This document shows, piece after piece, positions 45,961 to 54,429 of a stretch of DNA of 64,000 nucleotides. The position numbers and the translations under genes are program-made. The notes under the pieces were generated by a model. That model searched no databases and was not told the origin of the DNA. It saw only the letters and a list, made by a program, of their open reading frames with translations. Numbering within the stretch: the stretch's first letter is position 1; the number at the start of each line of letters is the position of its first letter. The stretch is from Bog-473 sp963788125 (GTDB lineage: Bacteria; Actinomycetota; Acidimicrobiia; Acidimicrobiales; RAAP-2), in contig CAWBFN010000002.1 in assembly GCA_963788125.1 (NCBI GenBank), forward strand, positions 2,232,001 to 2,296,000, written 5' to 3'.

Positions 45961-46783
45961 TCATCGGCGAATGAACACGCCCTGGCCGATCGACGCCACC
46001 AGGCGCCCCGTCCTGTCCCGGAGCGACGCCTCGACGAAGCCCTGGGTGGTGGCGATCGACACCGGGTCCACGTCCAGGACGTGCCAGCGGTCGAGCAGGC
46101 TCGTCCGGTGGAACCAGAGGGCGTGGCTGGTGCTCAGGCTGTACACCGCCGAACCCAGCCGGTGGGCGTGGACGTGGCGGACCATGCCGTTGAGCCCGAG
46201 GTCCGAGAGGTAGGCGACGGCGGCGGCGTCGCCAAGGGTCTTTCGGGAGCTCGACGAGGCTGCGCACCCACAGCGGGTGCAGCAGCTCCCCCGTCTCGGC
46301 GAGGGTCCGCCCTCGGGCAGTGCCGCCTCGAACACGTCACCGAGGAGGGGTCCGGCCCAGTTGCTCGCCAGCCCCGGTCCGGGGACATCGTGCGGCGGGT
46401 CCCGCTGCCAGTCACCGCCCGCCTGGGGAACGACGGTGGCAACGCTGGCGGTGACCAGCAGTCGTTCGTCCTGGTAGCCGCGGACGCTCCGGTGCTGAAA
46501 CGCCCGCCCATCGCGGAGCCGCTCGACCGTGAAGTCAATCGGCTCGGCCGCGCTGCCACCGGCGAGCAGGTAGGCGTGCATCGACTCCGGTACGAAGCCG
46601 GTCTCGACAGTGTGGGCGCAGGCCGCGAGGGCCTGTGATACCAGGCGGGCCGCCGTAGCTGCCGCCGCCGTGGCCGACGCTCCCGCCCGGCTCGCCCACG
46701 GCCGTGGCGACGCCCGTCGGTCGGCTGCCGACGAGGGCCTCCAGCTGATGGACGCCGGGTTCGCCCTCCTCCGCCGCGCTCAC
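45961..46783 (-). pseudogene. acyl-CoA thioesterase (TesB type II) with three apparent frameshifts
   Basis: Starting GTG at 46783, frames must be switched three times to follow a TesB-like protein. The parts are: SAAEEGEPGVHQLEAL to GGSVGHGGGSYGG; then LVSQALAACAHTVETGFVPE, MHAYLLAGGSAAEPIDFTVE; then ETGELLHPLWVRSLVELPKD; then GDAAAVAYLSDLGLNG, VRHVHAHRLGSAVYSLSTSH up to the stop at 45961. Each switch lies in a short run of C: an extra C near 46652, a missing C near 46299, an extra C near 46235. Either a decayed gene or sequencing indels. Confidence 0.75.
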
Positions 46784-46862
46784 CCGGCGGAGCCTATTTC
46801 GTGTCGCCCTCGACCCCCAAGACGATGCGAACCCTTCCGATGCCACGGGTACGCGTCGTGGA

Positions 46863-47249
46863 TCATTCGCCCAGAAGTTCGAGAAGCCACCCGGGTCGAG
46901 CGAGGTCCGCTCCCAGCGCCTCGGCCTGTGTGCACAAGGCTCGATCGGCCGAGACCAGTGTCACCTGACCGCTGGCGTCGGCTGTCACAGCGAGGAGGGT
47001 GTCGTCGCCACTGCCAGGCGCATGAACGACGGTGACCCCGTCCGCCACGCCCGACTCGACGCCGTCGCGAGCCTTCCCTTCGAGGACGACGACGACGGGT
47101 TCGGCCAGCCGTCCCGTCACCGCCGCCGCACGAACTCGTTCCACGAAGCCTCGAGCAGCGCCTGGTCGGTCCCGCCACCAGCCGTTGGGACGAGACCCGA
47201 TCACATTGGCGGCGTCGATAAGAATCATTGGTCCAGTCTGACCAGTCAT
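46863..47249 (-). CDS. NYN/PIN-like RNase-fold protein
   Basis: 128 residues. MILIDAANVIGSRPNGWWRD carries the conserved D.aNv of the NYN fold and VTLVSADRALCTQAEALGAD the second acidic region (D). These domains are RNA nucleases. ATG at 47228 would give a 121-residue form. No toxin-antitoxin partner adjacent. Confidence 0.78.
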   Translation of the reverse strand: MTGQTGPMILIDAANVIGSRPNGWWRDRPGAARGFVERVRAAAVTGRLAEPVVVVLEGKARDGVESGVADGVTVVHAPGSGDDTLLAVTADASGQVTLVSADRALCTQAEALGADLARPGWLLELLGE

Positions 47250-47351
47250 TAGTGAGTCGGGGAGCAGTGCCTCACGGTCTGCGTCGTCGATCAGCTGTCA
47301 GCGTAGCCGCCGGGCCGTTTTCGCCCGGCTGATTACGGGTAGCGGAAGGGT

Positions 47352-47477
47352 ATGACCGTGCCCGAAGAGCAAAGCCCCCTCGATCCGCCGGAACCAGCGT
47401 TGGTTGAGGTTCCCGAAAGGCCCGCTCCGGTAGAGGTCCCTGAACCTGGGGTGGAGGACTCTCCCGAGCGCGGCTGA
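47352..47477 (+). CDS. small Pro/Glu-rich protein
   Basis: 41 residues from ATG at 47352, with GCGGAAGGG just before it. PEPALVEVPERPAPVEVPEP is Pro/Glu/Val rich. Might be real; no homologue recognised. Confidence 0.35.
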   Translation: MTVPEEQSPLDPPEPALVEVPERPAPVEVPEPGVEDSPERG

Positions 47478-47488
47478 TCGGGGGGCGC

Positions 47489-47557
47489 TTATCGTCGGTT
47501 GGAGACGAGACGGGCCACCCACAGCTTGAACCGCTCCCAGCGGGTCTTCGGTGCCAT
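47489..47557 (-). CDS. possible 22-residue basic peptide
   Basis: MAPKTRWERFKLWVARLVSN plus RR: short amphipathic and basic. No ribosome site. Listed at low confidence because it faces an otherwise empty 200-nt region. Confidence 0.2.
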   Translation of the reverse strand: MAPKTRWERFKLWVARLVSNRR

Positions 47558-47693
47558 ACCAGAGGGTATACCTGGCCGCTATGGCGGATGGTTTGGCCCA
47601 GCTGATCGTCCTTCGGGGGAACATGTGGACGCGCCCCACGGGCGATCGGGGAGTACGTTCTCGGTCAACTGACAAAATCGGAGGCCCAGTGCT

Positions 47694-48455
47694 GTGATCG
47701 AGCGCGTAGCAGTTGTCGGAGCAGGAGTCATGGGCGCGGGCATCGCCCAGAGCCTGGCCACGGCAGGGGTCAACGTCCAGTTGGTCGACGTGTCCTCGGC
47801 TCAGCTCGACGAGGCTCGCCGAGTCGTGGTGGAAGGGCGGTACGGATGGGAGCGAGCGGTAGCTCGGAACAAGATCTCCGCCGCCGACGCCGCCGCCGCC
47901 CGGGACCGTCTCCTGTTCACGACCGATCTGGCCGAGGCCGTTGACGGAGCATCCATGGTGCTCGAGGCGGTGCCAGAGGTTCTCTCCACCAAGTTGCGCC
48001 TCTTTCGCCAACTGGGATCGTCCACCCATCCCGACGTTGTCCTCGCCTCCAACACGTCGGGTTTCCCCATCGTTGCCCTGGCCGAGGTGGCTGACCGCCC
48101 GCAGCGAGTCATCGGGTGGCACTGGGCCTCCCCGGCCCAGATCCGCCCGTTCGCCGAGATCGTCCGTACCGACCAGACAGCGACCGATACCGTGGATGCG
48201 GTGGTGGAGCTCGCCACTCGGTGTGGCAAGAACCCGGTCGTGGTGACCGAGAATCCCCTGGTATGGGGTTTCGTCGCCAACCGTATCTTCGTGGCCGCAG
48301 TCCACGAGGCCCACAGGGTCGTCGAGGAAGGGTTGGCCACTCGTGAACAGGTCGATCAGCTGGTCCGCGATGCCTATGGCTGGCCCGCCGGTCCCTTCGG
48401 CGTGGTGGCGGGCGCCACCGAGGGATGGGGGGACGAACGCAAAGGTGCCGTCTAA
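47694..48455 (+). CDS. 3-hydroxyacyl-CoA dehydrogenase
   Basis: 253 residues from GTG at 47694. VAVVGAGVMGAGIAQSLATA is the NAD-binding loop, LASNTSGFPIVALAEVADRP and GWHWASPAQIRPFAEIVRT the active-site His and neighbours, NPLVWGFVANRIFVAAVHEA the C-terminal dimer domain. Oxidises a 3-hydroxyacyl-CoA, fitting the acyl-CoA genes of the window. Slightly shorter than PaaH. Converges on the SDR, overlapping by 4 nt. Confidence 0.92.
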   Translation: MIERVAVVGAGVMGAGIAQSLATAGVNVQLVDVSSAQLDEARRVVVEGRYGWERAVARNKISAADAAAARDRLLFTTDLAEAVDGASMVLEAVPEVLSTKLRLFRQLGSSTHPDVVLASNTSGFPIVALAEVADRPQRVIGWHWASPAQIRPFAEIVRTDQTATDTVDAVVELATRCGKNPVVVTENPLVWGFVANRIFVAAVHEAHRVVEEGLATREQVDQLVRDAYGWPAGPFGVVAGATEGWGDERKGAV

Positions 48456-49270
48456 CTCTCCGCCGGCTCGGTGCCGGGCAGGTGGATGGTGTCGCTGCGA
48501 ACTGGTGCGGTATCGAAGGCACGCTGCAGACGAGCCGCCCGCTCGGCGACGGAAGCGCCGTACTCGCCGTGCGTGATGATGTACAGCTCGTTCCTGCGGA
48601 TCGCATCGAGCACCTGGCCCCCGACGATGCTCGGGTCGAGGCCTTGAGCCATGATGGCCCGGCCGGCCTCCGCCTCGCTCTCGCTGAGTCCGTGGAGGCC
48701 GATGTTGGTCCGCACGAGGCCCGGGCAGAGCACCGAGACACCGACTCCATGGCGGTCCATTTCGGCCCTCAGGACTTCGCTCAGACCCACGACCCCGAAC
48801 TTCGCGGTCGTGTAGGCCCCTAACCGAGGGCTGGCGACCAACCCTGCCATGGAGGCCGTGTTCACGATGTGGCCCTCGCCCCGGTCGCGCATGCCCGCTG
48901 CGAAGGTGTGGATTCCGTTGAAAACCCCAGTCAACATGATGGAGACGCGCAGGTCGAACTCTTCGGGCGACATGTCGGCGAGTTCGTCCGGTCCCGGGGC
49001 CACTCCGGCGTTGTTGAAGAGGATCTCGACCGGGCCGAAGGCCTTCTCGGTCGCCTCCTTCGCCTCGCCCAACGCGGCCCTGTCACGCACGTCGAGATGC
49101 TGTGCGAGTGCCGATACCCCGAGACGCGCCGCTTCGCGCTCGAGGGCTTCGGCATCCCAGTCGGCCAGCACGACGCGTGCCCCCGCGGCGATGAGCACCT
49201 CGGCGGTCGCCAGTCCGATGCCGCTCGCTCCACCGGTGACGAACGCGGTCCGTCCTTCGATCCTCTCCAT
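48452..49270 (-). CDS. short-chain dehydrogenase/reductase
   Basis: 272 residues from ATG at 49270 with GGGAGGGAG. TGGASGIGLATAEVLIAAGA (NAD(P) binding), NNAGVAPGPDEL, the catalytic Ser in IVNTASMAGL and YTTAK (Tyr-x3-Lys). Typical SDR with a C-terminal extension. Substrate unknown. Confidence 0.94.
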   Translation of the reverse strand: MERIEGRTAFVTGGASGIGLATAEVLIAAGARVVLADWDAEALEREAARLGVSALAQHLDVRDRAALGEAKEATEKAFGPVEILFNNAGVAPGPDELADMSPEEFDLRVSIMLTGVFNGIHTFAAGMRDRGEGHIVNTASMAGLVASPRLGAYTTAKFGVVGLSEVLRAEMDRHGVGVSVLCPGLVRTNIGLHGLSESEAEAGRAIMAQGLDPSIVGGQVLDAIRRNELYIITHGEYGASVAERAARLQRAFDTAPVRSDTIHLPGTEPAES

Positions 49271-49408
49271 GAGTCTCCCTCCCAGTTTCACCGGACCTTA
49301 GCGCTCCATCCGACCACGCTGAAGGAGCACCGATCCTCCCGATGGCCGCCGCCAGGACGATCGGACCACCACGGAGCGGGTGACCAAGGGCGTGCCTGAT
49401 GACCCGAC

Positions 49409-50065
49409 CTAACGGCCGAAGCGGAGCAGCAGCTTCTGGTCGTAGTAGTAGTTGAGCCAGTCGAACAGCTGGTATCCCTCGTGGTGCCCGTGGCTGGCCG
49501 CCGGCACGAATTTCAGCGCCAGCCGGGCCGCGGACGCGTCGAACCCGGCGGCGCCAAACGTAGCCACCACGTCGTTGATGTCGTAGAGCCGGGGTAGACG
49601 CAGGTCGTCGACGTTGGCCGCGTGCCACTCGGCCATCAACGGGCTCCGCGTATGGACGCCCATGACCGCGTAGTAGACCCCGCCTGGAGCGAGCGCACCA
49701 AAGACGGCGGCGGCATGGGCGGAGAGATCATGGATGAGATAGAGCACCTCGTGGCTGAATGCCACGTCGAAATCTCCCCAGCCCTTGGGCACCGTATCGG
49801 CGGCCTCGAAGCGAAGTGGACGGTCTCCGACAAGCCTCGTGGCATCGTCGATTGCGCCGGCGGCGGGATCGTACCCGAACCCCTCTGCGATGCCACAGTG
49901 GTCAGCGAGCAAGCGGAGGAAGCCACCTCGATTGCAACCGGCATCGAGCACCCGCTTCCCGTCCAGGTTTCCATCTATCGTCTCGAGCATCGCCAGCCAG
50001 ACGAAGCCGTGTTCGTCCTGCATCGCCTCGTCCTCGGCGGCGCTCCGCCAGTAGCGTGTGTCCAC
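49409..50065 (-). CDS. SAM-dependent methyltransferase
   Basis: 218 residues. KRVLDAGCNRGGFLRLLAD is the SAM-binding motif I; GDFDVAFSHEVLYLIHDLSA and LAPGGVYYAVMGVHT are motifs II-III. Methyltransf_11/25-like. Substrate unknown. Confidence 0.88.
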   Translation of the reverse strand: MDTRYWRSAAEDEAMQDEHGFVWLAMLETIDGNLDGKRVLDAGCNRGGFLRLLADHCGIAEGFGYDPAAGAIDDATRLVGDRPLRFEAADTVPKGWGDFDVAFSHEVLYLIHDLSAHAAAVFGALAPGGVYYAVMGVHTRSPLMAEWHAANVDDLRLPRLYDINDVVATFGAAGFDASAARLALKFVPAASHGHHEGYQLFDWLNYYYDQKLLLRFGR

Positions 50066-50196
50066 TGGCTCACCTTAGGCGGCGAGCAGAAGGGAGCTCG
50101 ACGCCACGGGCACATCTCGATGCCCTGCTCCGACCAGCGCGGGGGTAGGTGGCTGGTAGTGTGAACCGACCGGGGCCAAGGTTGAGGGGAACGTCA

Positions 50197-50508
50197 ATGA
50201 CTGACACGCCGCCATTTGACGGGGAGGCCAAGCCAGCGACTCCTGCAGCGGATGTCACCCGCAGATCGCGACTCTCGACGGCTTGGATCGGCGTCATTGT
50301 CGCCGCGGTGGCGCTGGTGTTGCTCCTCGTGTTCATCCTTCAGAACAGGAAGGACGTGAAGATATCGTTCTTCACGTTCAATGGAAGTATGCCGCTGGGC
50401 GTGGCTCTGCTACTCGCCGCCGCGGGTGGTGTGTTGATCGCCGGCGTGGCCGCTGCGCTGCGAATCTGGCAGTTGCGTCGCCGCGTGAACAAGAAGCCGA
50501 ATCCCTGA
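50197..50508 (+). CDS. LapA-like (DUF1049) inner-membrane protein
   Basis: 103 residues from ATG at 50197. The helix IGVIVAAVALVLLLVFILQN, the conserved NRKDVKISFFTF and PLGVALLLAAAGGVLIAGVA belong to the LapA family. Lipopolysaccharide-assembly named family; in actinobacteria the role is unknown. Confidence 0.9.
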   Translation: MTDTPPFDGEAKPATPAADVTRRSRLSTAWIGVIVAAVALVLLLVFILQNRKDVKISFFTFNGSMPLGVALLLAAAGGVLIAGVAAALRIWQLRRRVNKKPNP

Positions 50509-50539
50509 TGCCGGCGAACCGTTCGCGCGTGCTCCTGTC

Positions 50540-51010
50540 CTACGTGGAGGTCAGCGTCGCCACGTGGGCGGTGAACTGGTCGAGCAACCCGGCCGAACCT
50601 TGCGACCGTTCCTCGGCGTCGTACTCGCCGACGAGGAAGAAGGCCTGTTCGGTGTAGGTCAGTTCGGTTCCGCCCGGGGTGTCGTCGAACTCGACGCCTG
50701 CGAGGGACACGGAGAAGTGGTCCCCGGCGACGTGCATGTCGAAGGCGTACAGCAGGCGCACGTTGGGTTCGATCAGATGGAAGTGCGCCGTGTAGATGGT
50801 CTCGATGCCACTCTCGAAGCGACCGTGAGCGATCTCACGCCCTCCGACCTTCAGGTCGAGGCTTCGCTCGATCTCCGTCCACGCCGGACCGGCGAACCAC
50901 TGCCGCCGGTGTTCGAGTCCCGTCCACGCCTCATAGACCAATTCGCGTGGCGCATCGATCCGGCGGCTGGCCGCGATCGTGCCGTGCTTCAGGGGTTGGT
51001 GTTCACTCAC
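50540..51010 (-). CDS. SRPBCC (AHSA1-like) domain protein
   Basis: 156 residues from GTG at 51010. AASRRIDAPRELVYEAWTGL, WFAGPAWTEIERSLDLKVGG and GTELTYTEQAFFLVGEYDAE are the AHSA1/START-like pattern. Cotranscribed with the ArsR regulator, overlap of 4 nt. Often a partner of ArsR-type regulators; function unknown. Confidence 0.92.
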   Translation of the reverse strand: MSEHQPLKHGTIAASRRIDAPRELVYEAWTGLEHRRQWFAGPAWTEIERSLDLKVGGREIAHGRFESGIETIYTAHFHLIEPNVRLLYAFDMHVAGDHFSVSLAGVEFDDTPGGTELTYTEQAFFLVGEYDAEERSQGSAGLLDQFTAHVATLTST

Positions 51011-51357
51011 TTCTGCGCTCCCGTGGTTCGTTGGATGGCCTCGACGTAGGTCGAGAAGGTGTCGAGCTGATGGTCGACGGCCCGGCGTCGTGTGGAAAGC
51101 CAGCGCTCCGCCTTGCCGAGGTGCTCGGTGTGCATGCGACAGGTACGAGTCCTGCCCGTCTTTTTGGACGAGACGAGTCCGCTCTCCTCGAGCACTCGCA
51201 GATGTTTCAGGAACGTGGGCAGTCCGATGGGGAATGGCGCCGACAGTTCCTTCACCGAGGCCGTGCCGCGTTCGGCAAGCAGCTCGACCACGGCGCGCCG
51301 TGTCGGATCGGAAAGCGCATGGAACGTCCGGTCCAGTTCCCCACTATAGTTTGCCAT
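51007..51357 (-). CDS. ArsR family transcriptional regulator
   Basis: 116 residues from ATG at 51357. FHALSDPTRRAVVELLAERG and PTFLKHLRVLEESGLVSSKK are the winged helix-turn-helix. No cysteine metal site of the classic ArsR is visible, so it belongs to the SRPBCC-linked group rather than metal sensors. Its start codon lies inside a perfect palindrome. Translationally coupled to the SRPBCC gene. Confidence 0.93.
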   Translation of the reverse strand: MANYSGELDRTFHALSDPTRRAVVELLAERGTASVKELSAPFPIGLPTFLKHLRVLEESGLVSSKKTGRTRTCRMHTEHLGKAERWLSTRRRAVDHQLDTFSTYVEAIQRTTGAQK

Positions 51358-51376
51358 ATGGCAAACTATAGTGGGG
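51339..51376. promoter_or_regulatory. 38-nt perfect palindrome over the ArsR start (candidate operator)
   Basis: Left arm CCCCACTATAGTTTGCCAT (51339-51357), right arm its exact reverse complement (51358-51376), no spacer. It contains the start codon of the ArsR gene, and it also opens an ATG in the same reading on the other strand (MANYSG on both). Confidence 0.75.
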
Positions 51377-51520
51377 ATAGCGCCAGATGACCAAGGCGGA
51401 CACACTGCGGGGAATTCGACCGTGGCCGAAGCGTGGTGGTGCGACACCGACATCCGGTACTGTGCGTGCCCACCTTCTTTCGGCGACCTGATCCCGACAT
51501 TGAGCAGCGGCTATACTGGT

Positions 51521-51630
51521 ATCCAAGAAGGGGAGTAGCCCTCCGCTGGTCGATCGACATGCTGGCGTGCAGTGCACGCCCGGTCCCCAGGTCTGAGCCT
51601 TGGCTCAGATGGGCGAGACCTTCCGACTTA
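51521..51630 (+). promoter_or_regulatory. yybP-ykoY manganese riboswitch
   Basis: Aptamer features: GGGGAGTAGCC at 51530-51540 and GGCGAGACCTT at 51612-51622 (the conserved L1 and L3 loops). Pairings visible: GAAGG 51527-51531 with CCTTC 51619-51623; GCCC 51538-51541 with GGGC 51611-51614; hairpin GGCGTGCA/TGCACGCC 51564-51580; hairpin CTGAGCC/GGCTCAG 51593-51608. Lies 65 nt ahead of the GDT1/UPF0016 exporter, the known companion of this riboswitch, which switches on under high Mn2+. Confidence 0.85.
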
Positions 51631-51693
51631 GCCGTGCTGTATCTAGGCTGAGACGGGAGGCAGTCACCTTCGGTCCCAGCAGGAAGGGCTGCT

Positions 51694-52269
51694 GTGGACC
51701 CGCTCATAGTGCTCGCTGTGTTCCCGGTCATCTTCCTGGGGGAGCTGCCGGACAAGACCATGTTCGCCAGCCTCGTCATGGCGACGCGGGGCCGACCCCG
51801 CCAAGTCTGGCTGGGAGCCGCGGGAGCCTTCGTTGTCCATGTGATCATCGCGGTCACCCTCGGGTTGGCCATTTTTGCCATCCTCCCGCACCGAGCGGTC
51901 GAAGGAGTCGTAACCGCTATGTTCCTCTTCGGCGCGGCGTACGCCTGGCACGAGGGGACCAAGGACGTCGAGGAAGTCACCGAAGAGGAAGCGTCCCGCC
52001 ACGGAGCGGTCGCCACCGCCTTCCTGGTCATCTTCATCGCCGAATGGGGTGACCTCACCCAGATACTCACGGTGAATCTGGCTGCCAAGTACCACTCACC
52101 GTTTTCGGTCGCTGTGGGCGCAATCTTGGCCCTGTGGGCGGTGGCGGCGATCGCGGTTGCGAGCGGTCAGACACTTCTGCGATACCTGAAGATCTCGACG
52201 CTCCGCAAGATTACGGCCGGCGTGCTCCTCGTACTGGCGGCGTACTCGGCCTACCTGGCGATCCGCTAG
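51694..52269 (+). CDS. TMEM165/GDT1 (UPF0016) Mn2+ exporter-like protein
   Basis: 191 residues from GTG at 51694. Two copies of the characteristic motif: FLGELPDKTMF and FIAEWGDLTQI, within six helices. The family exports Mn2+ or Ca2+ in exchange for protons. Expression is likely controlled by the manganese riboswitch upstream. Confidence 0.92.
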   Translation: MDPLIVLAVFPVIFLGELPDKTMFASLVMATRGRPRQVWLGAAGAFVVHVIIAVTLGLAIFAILPHRAVEGVVTAMFLFGAAYAWHEGTKDVEEVTEEEASRHGAVATAFLVIFIAEWGDLTQILTVNLAAKYHSPFSVAVGAILALWAVAAIAVASGQTLLRYLKISTLRKITAGVLLVLAAYSAYLAIR

Positions 52270-52363
52270 CCGCTTTTCGAACCGGACCGGATCACTCCGA
52301 CGTGCAGGGCGCCACCAGTCTCGCGGATCACCATGCTACGTTCCCACTCTTCATTCGAGAGCC

Positions 52364-53221
52364 ATGACGTACGTAGCAAGGGGACGAACATTGCAACCTG
52401 GAATCCACCGCCGCGCCTTCGCAGCCGGCCTTCTCGGGGCGGCGGCGGGACTGGCCTTGTGCAGCGTTGTCCCAGCCACCGCTGGAGCTTCGTCGAAGCA
52501 GCCCGAAACACTGCGGATTTTGGTCACCAACGACGACGGTGTGGGTGCGCCGGGGATTAATGCGACGGTGAAGGCACTCGCCGCTCTCCCCGAGACCAAG
52601 GTCACCGTGGTGGCACCCCTCGTCAATCAGAGTGGGACCGGTGCCAAGGTGACACCGGGGGCATTGACGGTGACCAATGCGACGACGGCGAGCGGGTATC
52701 CGGCCAAGGCGGTCGCCGGCTATCCCGCAGACACAATCATCTGGGCCATTGACGACCATGGCATCTCGCAGCGCCCCGATCTGGTCGTGTCGGGTATCAA
52801 CTTTGGCGAGAACATTGGTCCCTTGGCGGCTCTCTCCGGGACAGTGGGAGCGGCCGAGACTGCGCTGGCCCGTGGCATCCCCGCCCTCGCCGTCAGTCAA
52901 GGGGTCGACAACGGCCAGTCGCCCAACTTCTCTCAAGGTGCGAAGTATCTAGTGGACTGGGTGCAGTCGCACCGCAAGGCCCTCCTCAGCGCCACGAAGG
53001 AAACGGCCAGAAGCACGAATGGCAATCTCAACGTCCCGACATGCGCCGACGGGCACGTTCGCGGGCCGGTGAAGGTGGCTCTCGCCACGTCGCTTTCGGG
53101 CTACTCCATCTCCACCGTGAACTGCTCGAGCACCGCCACCAAACCGTCCAGCGATGTGCAGGCATTCGTGGAAGGCTTCGCTTCCATCTCAGAGCTTCAT
53201 CCCGTGAATCCTCCGTCGTGA
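52364..53221 (+). CDS. SurE-like 5'/3'-nucleotidase with export signal
   Basis: 285 residues from ATG at 52364. HRRAFAAGLLGAAAGLALCS followed by ATAGA is a signal peptide with twin Arg before it (possible Tat signal). The mature part starts LRILVTNDDGVGAPG (Asp-Asp metal site), then LVNQSGTG and PDLVVSGINFGENIG, all SurE hallmarks. Most SurE proteins are cytosolic, so an exported form is uncommon. Its last codons and stop lie in a 22-nt tandem repeat. Confidence 0.88.
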   Translation: MTYVARGRTLQPGIHRRAFAAGLLGAAAGLALCSVVPATAGASSKQPETLRILVTNDDGVGAPGINATVKALAALPETKVTVVAPLVNQSGTGAKVTPGALTVTNATTASGYPAKAVAGYPADTIIWAIDDHGISQRPDLVVSGINFGENIGPLAALSGTVGAAETALARGIPALAVSQGVDNGQSPNFSQGAKYLVDWVQSHRKALLSATKETARSTNGNLNVPTCADGHVRGPVKVALATSLSGYSISTVNCSSTATKPSSDVQAFVEGFASISELHPVNPPS

Positions 53222-53269
53222 GGTCGTGAACCCTCCGTCGTGAGGTCGTGAATCCTCCATCGTGAAGTG
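53204..53269 (+). repeat. 22-nt tandem repeat (3 copies) at the surE stop
   Basis: GTGAATCCTCCGTCGTGAGG-type units at 53204, 53226 and 53248, with 1-4 differences. The first holds the stop codon of the SurE gene. Confidence 0.9.
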
Positions 53270-53283
53270 CGGGGTCTACCTAC

Positions 53284-54129
53284 CTACTCAGCGCCGACGA
53301 CCTTGAAGTCCTGGTTGACAAATATGTGATGGGGCCAGTTGACGCCGATCTGGTGGACCTCGTACTCGCCGTTGCTCAGCTTCACCACACGGTCGACGAC
53401 TCCCCCCGGATAGGCGGCCAGCGCAGCTTCCGTGGCCTTATTCGCTGTCGTTCCGCTGACGATCGTCCCCGACCCCTCGCTGTAGCTCGCCGGAATCTGA
53501 CCGACCTGCTTCGAGGTGGTCGGTGCACCCTTCTGGAAAGGGACCACCGCTGCCGCCGTGGAGGCTGCCGATCCGCTGGAAGTCGGCTGCACGATGACCT
53601 GTGTGGCCTTGATGACCGTTGAACTGACCGTCCCGAGTACGAGCACGGATTCGCCCTTCGTCACGGCGCTCTTCGAGGCCGAGCTGGTCCCCTTCTTGTA
53701 CTTGGTGGAGGACGTTTCGTCGATGGTCACCTTCTGACCCGCTGATGTCGTCAGGGTGAAGCCCGACTTGGACACGGTGCCGACCGTGCCGGATGATCCC
53801 CCGGCGGCCGGTCCGGACCGAGCGTTGGATCCCCCGCCGGCGGACCCGGGGCTCCCCGCGGACTGGCTGCTGGACGTTGGCGCTGCTGACGCCGAGGGGG
53901 ACTCAATGAGTCCGACCGAAAGTCCGATCATGGGAACGAACAGCGCAGCGGCCAGAATGCTTCGACACTTCTTCTTTGTCAGCAATCGCCGAGCCTTAGA
54001 CTGGCGTACCGGCTTGGTCGTGGTCGCTGACGGCCCGGAAGTTGTGCTCGATACGGAGCGCGTGGGAGTGGGCTCGTCGTCGGGGTCTGATGCGTCGTGA
54101 TCGTTCATCATGGTGGTCCTCGTATTCAT
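53284..54129 (-). CDS. exported DUF5666-like protein with single membrane helix
   Basis: 281 residues; ATG at 54129, or more likely ATG at 54111 with GAGG in front. A polar Thr/Asp-rich start is followed by a basic stretch and the helix ILAAALFVPMIGLSVGLIES, then Ser/Gly-rich linker (SPGSAGGGSNARSGPAAGGS). GTVGTVSKSGFTLTTSAGQK and IDETSSTKYKKG are DUF5666-like beta strands. The end, VKLSNGEYEVHQIGVNWPHH and FVNQDFKVV, resembles PepSY. Extracytoplasmic, function unknown. Confidence 0.72.
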   Translation of the reverse strand: MNTRTTMMNDHDASDPDDEPTPTRSVSSTTSGPSATTTKPVRQSKARRLLTKKKCRSILAAALFVPMIGLSVGLIESPSASAAPTSSSQSAGSPGSAGGGSNARSGPAAGGSSGTVGTVSKSGFTLTTSAGQKVTIDETSSTKYKKGTSSASKSAVTKGESVLVLGTVSSTVIKATQVIVQPTSSGSAASTAAAVVPFQKGAPTTSKQVGQIPASYSEGSGTIVSGTTANKATEAALAAYPGGVVDRVVKLSNGEYEVHQIGVNWPHHIFVNQDFKVVGAE

Positions 54130-54429
54130 GTCGTGAGTCCAGAGTGCCAGCCGTTCATGTGGGATCCCGGTGGGCGGCCTGTGACCGGGGTACGTCTTCG
54201 CGGCGGATCGTTGGGTGCTCCAATGAGCGGGGATGATGCATACCCGCGACCCAAGGGGGTGCCCAGACGACCGGGCAGCGCCTGACGCTCCGGTACGCTC
54301 GGCCGCCGCTTTCTGCGGAGAAATTTATGGACTTCTGATGGGGCTCAGAGGTTCGGCGGTAGAATGCCTCTTGAGCGAAGTGAATTTTCGGACGTATGGA
54401 CGGGCCGCATTTCGCAGGAAAGAGGAGAA

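Noticed and set aside
51007..51357. Arsenic or metal resistance operon
   Set aside because: The ArsR-type protein lacks the metal-binding cysteines and is coupled to an SRPBCC gene, not to a pump or reductase.
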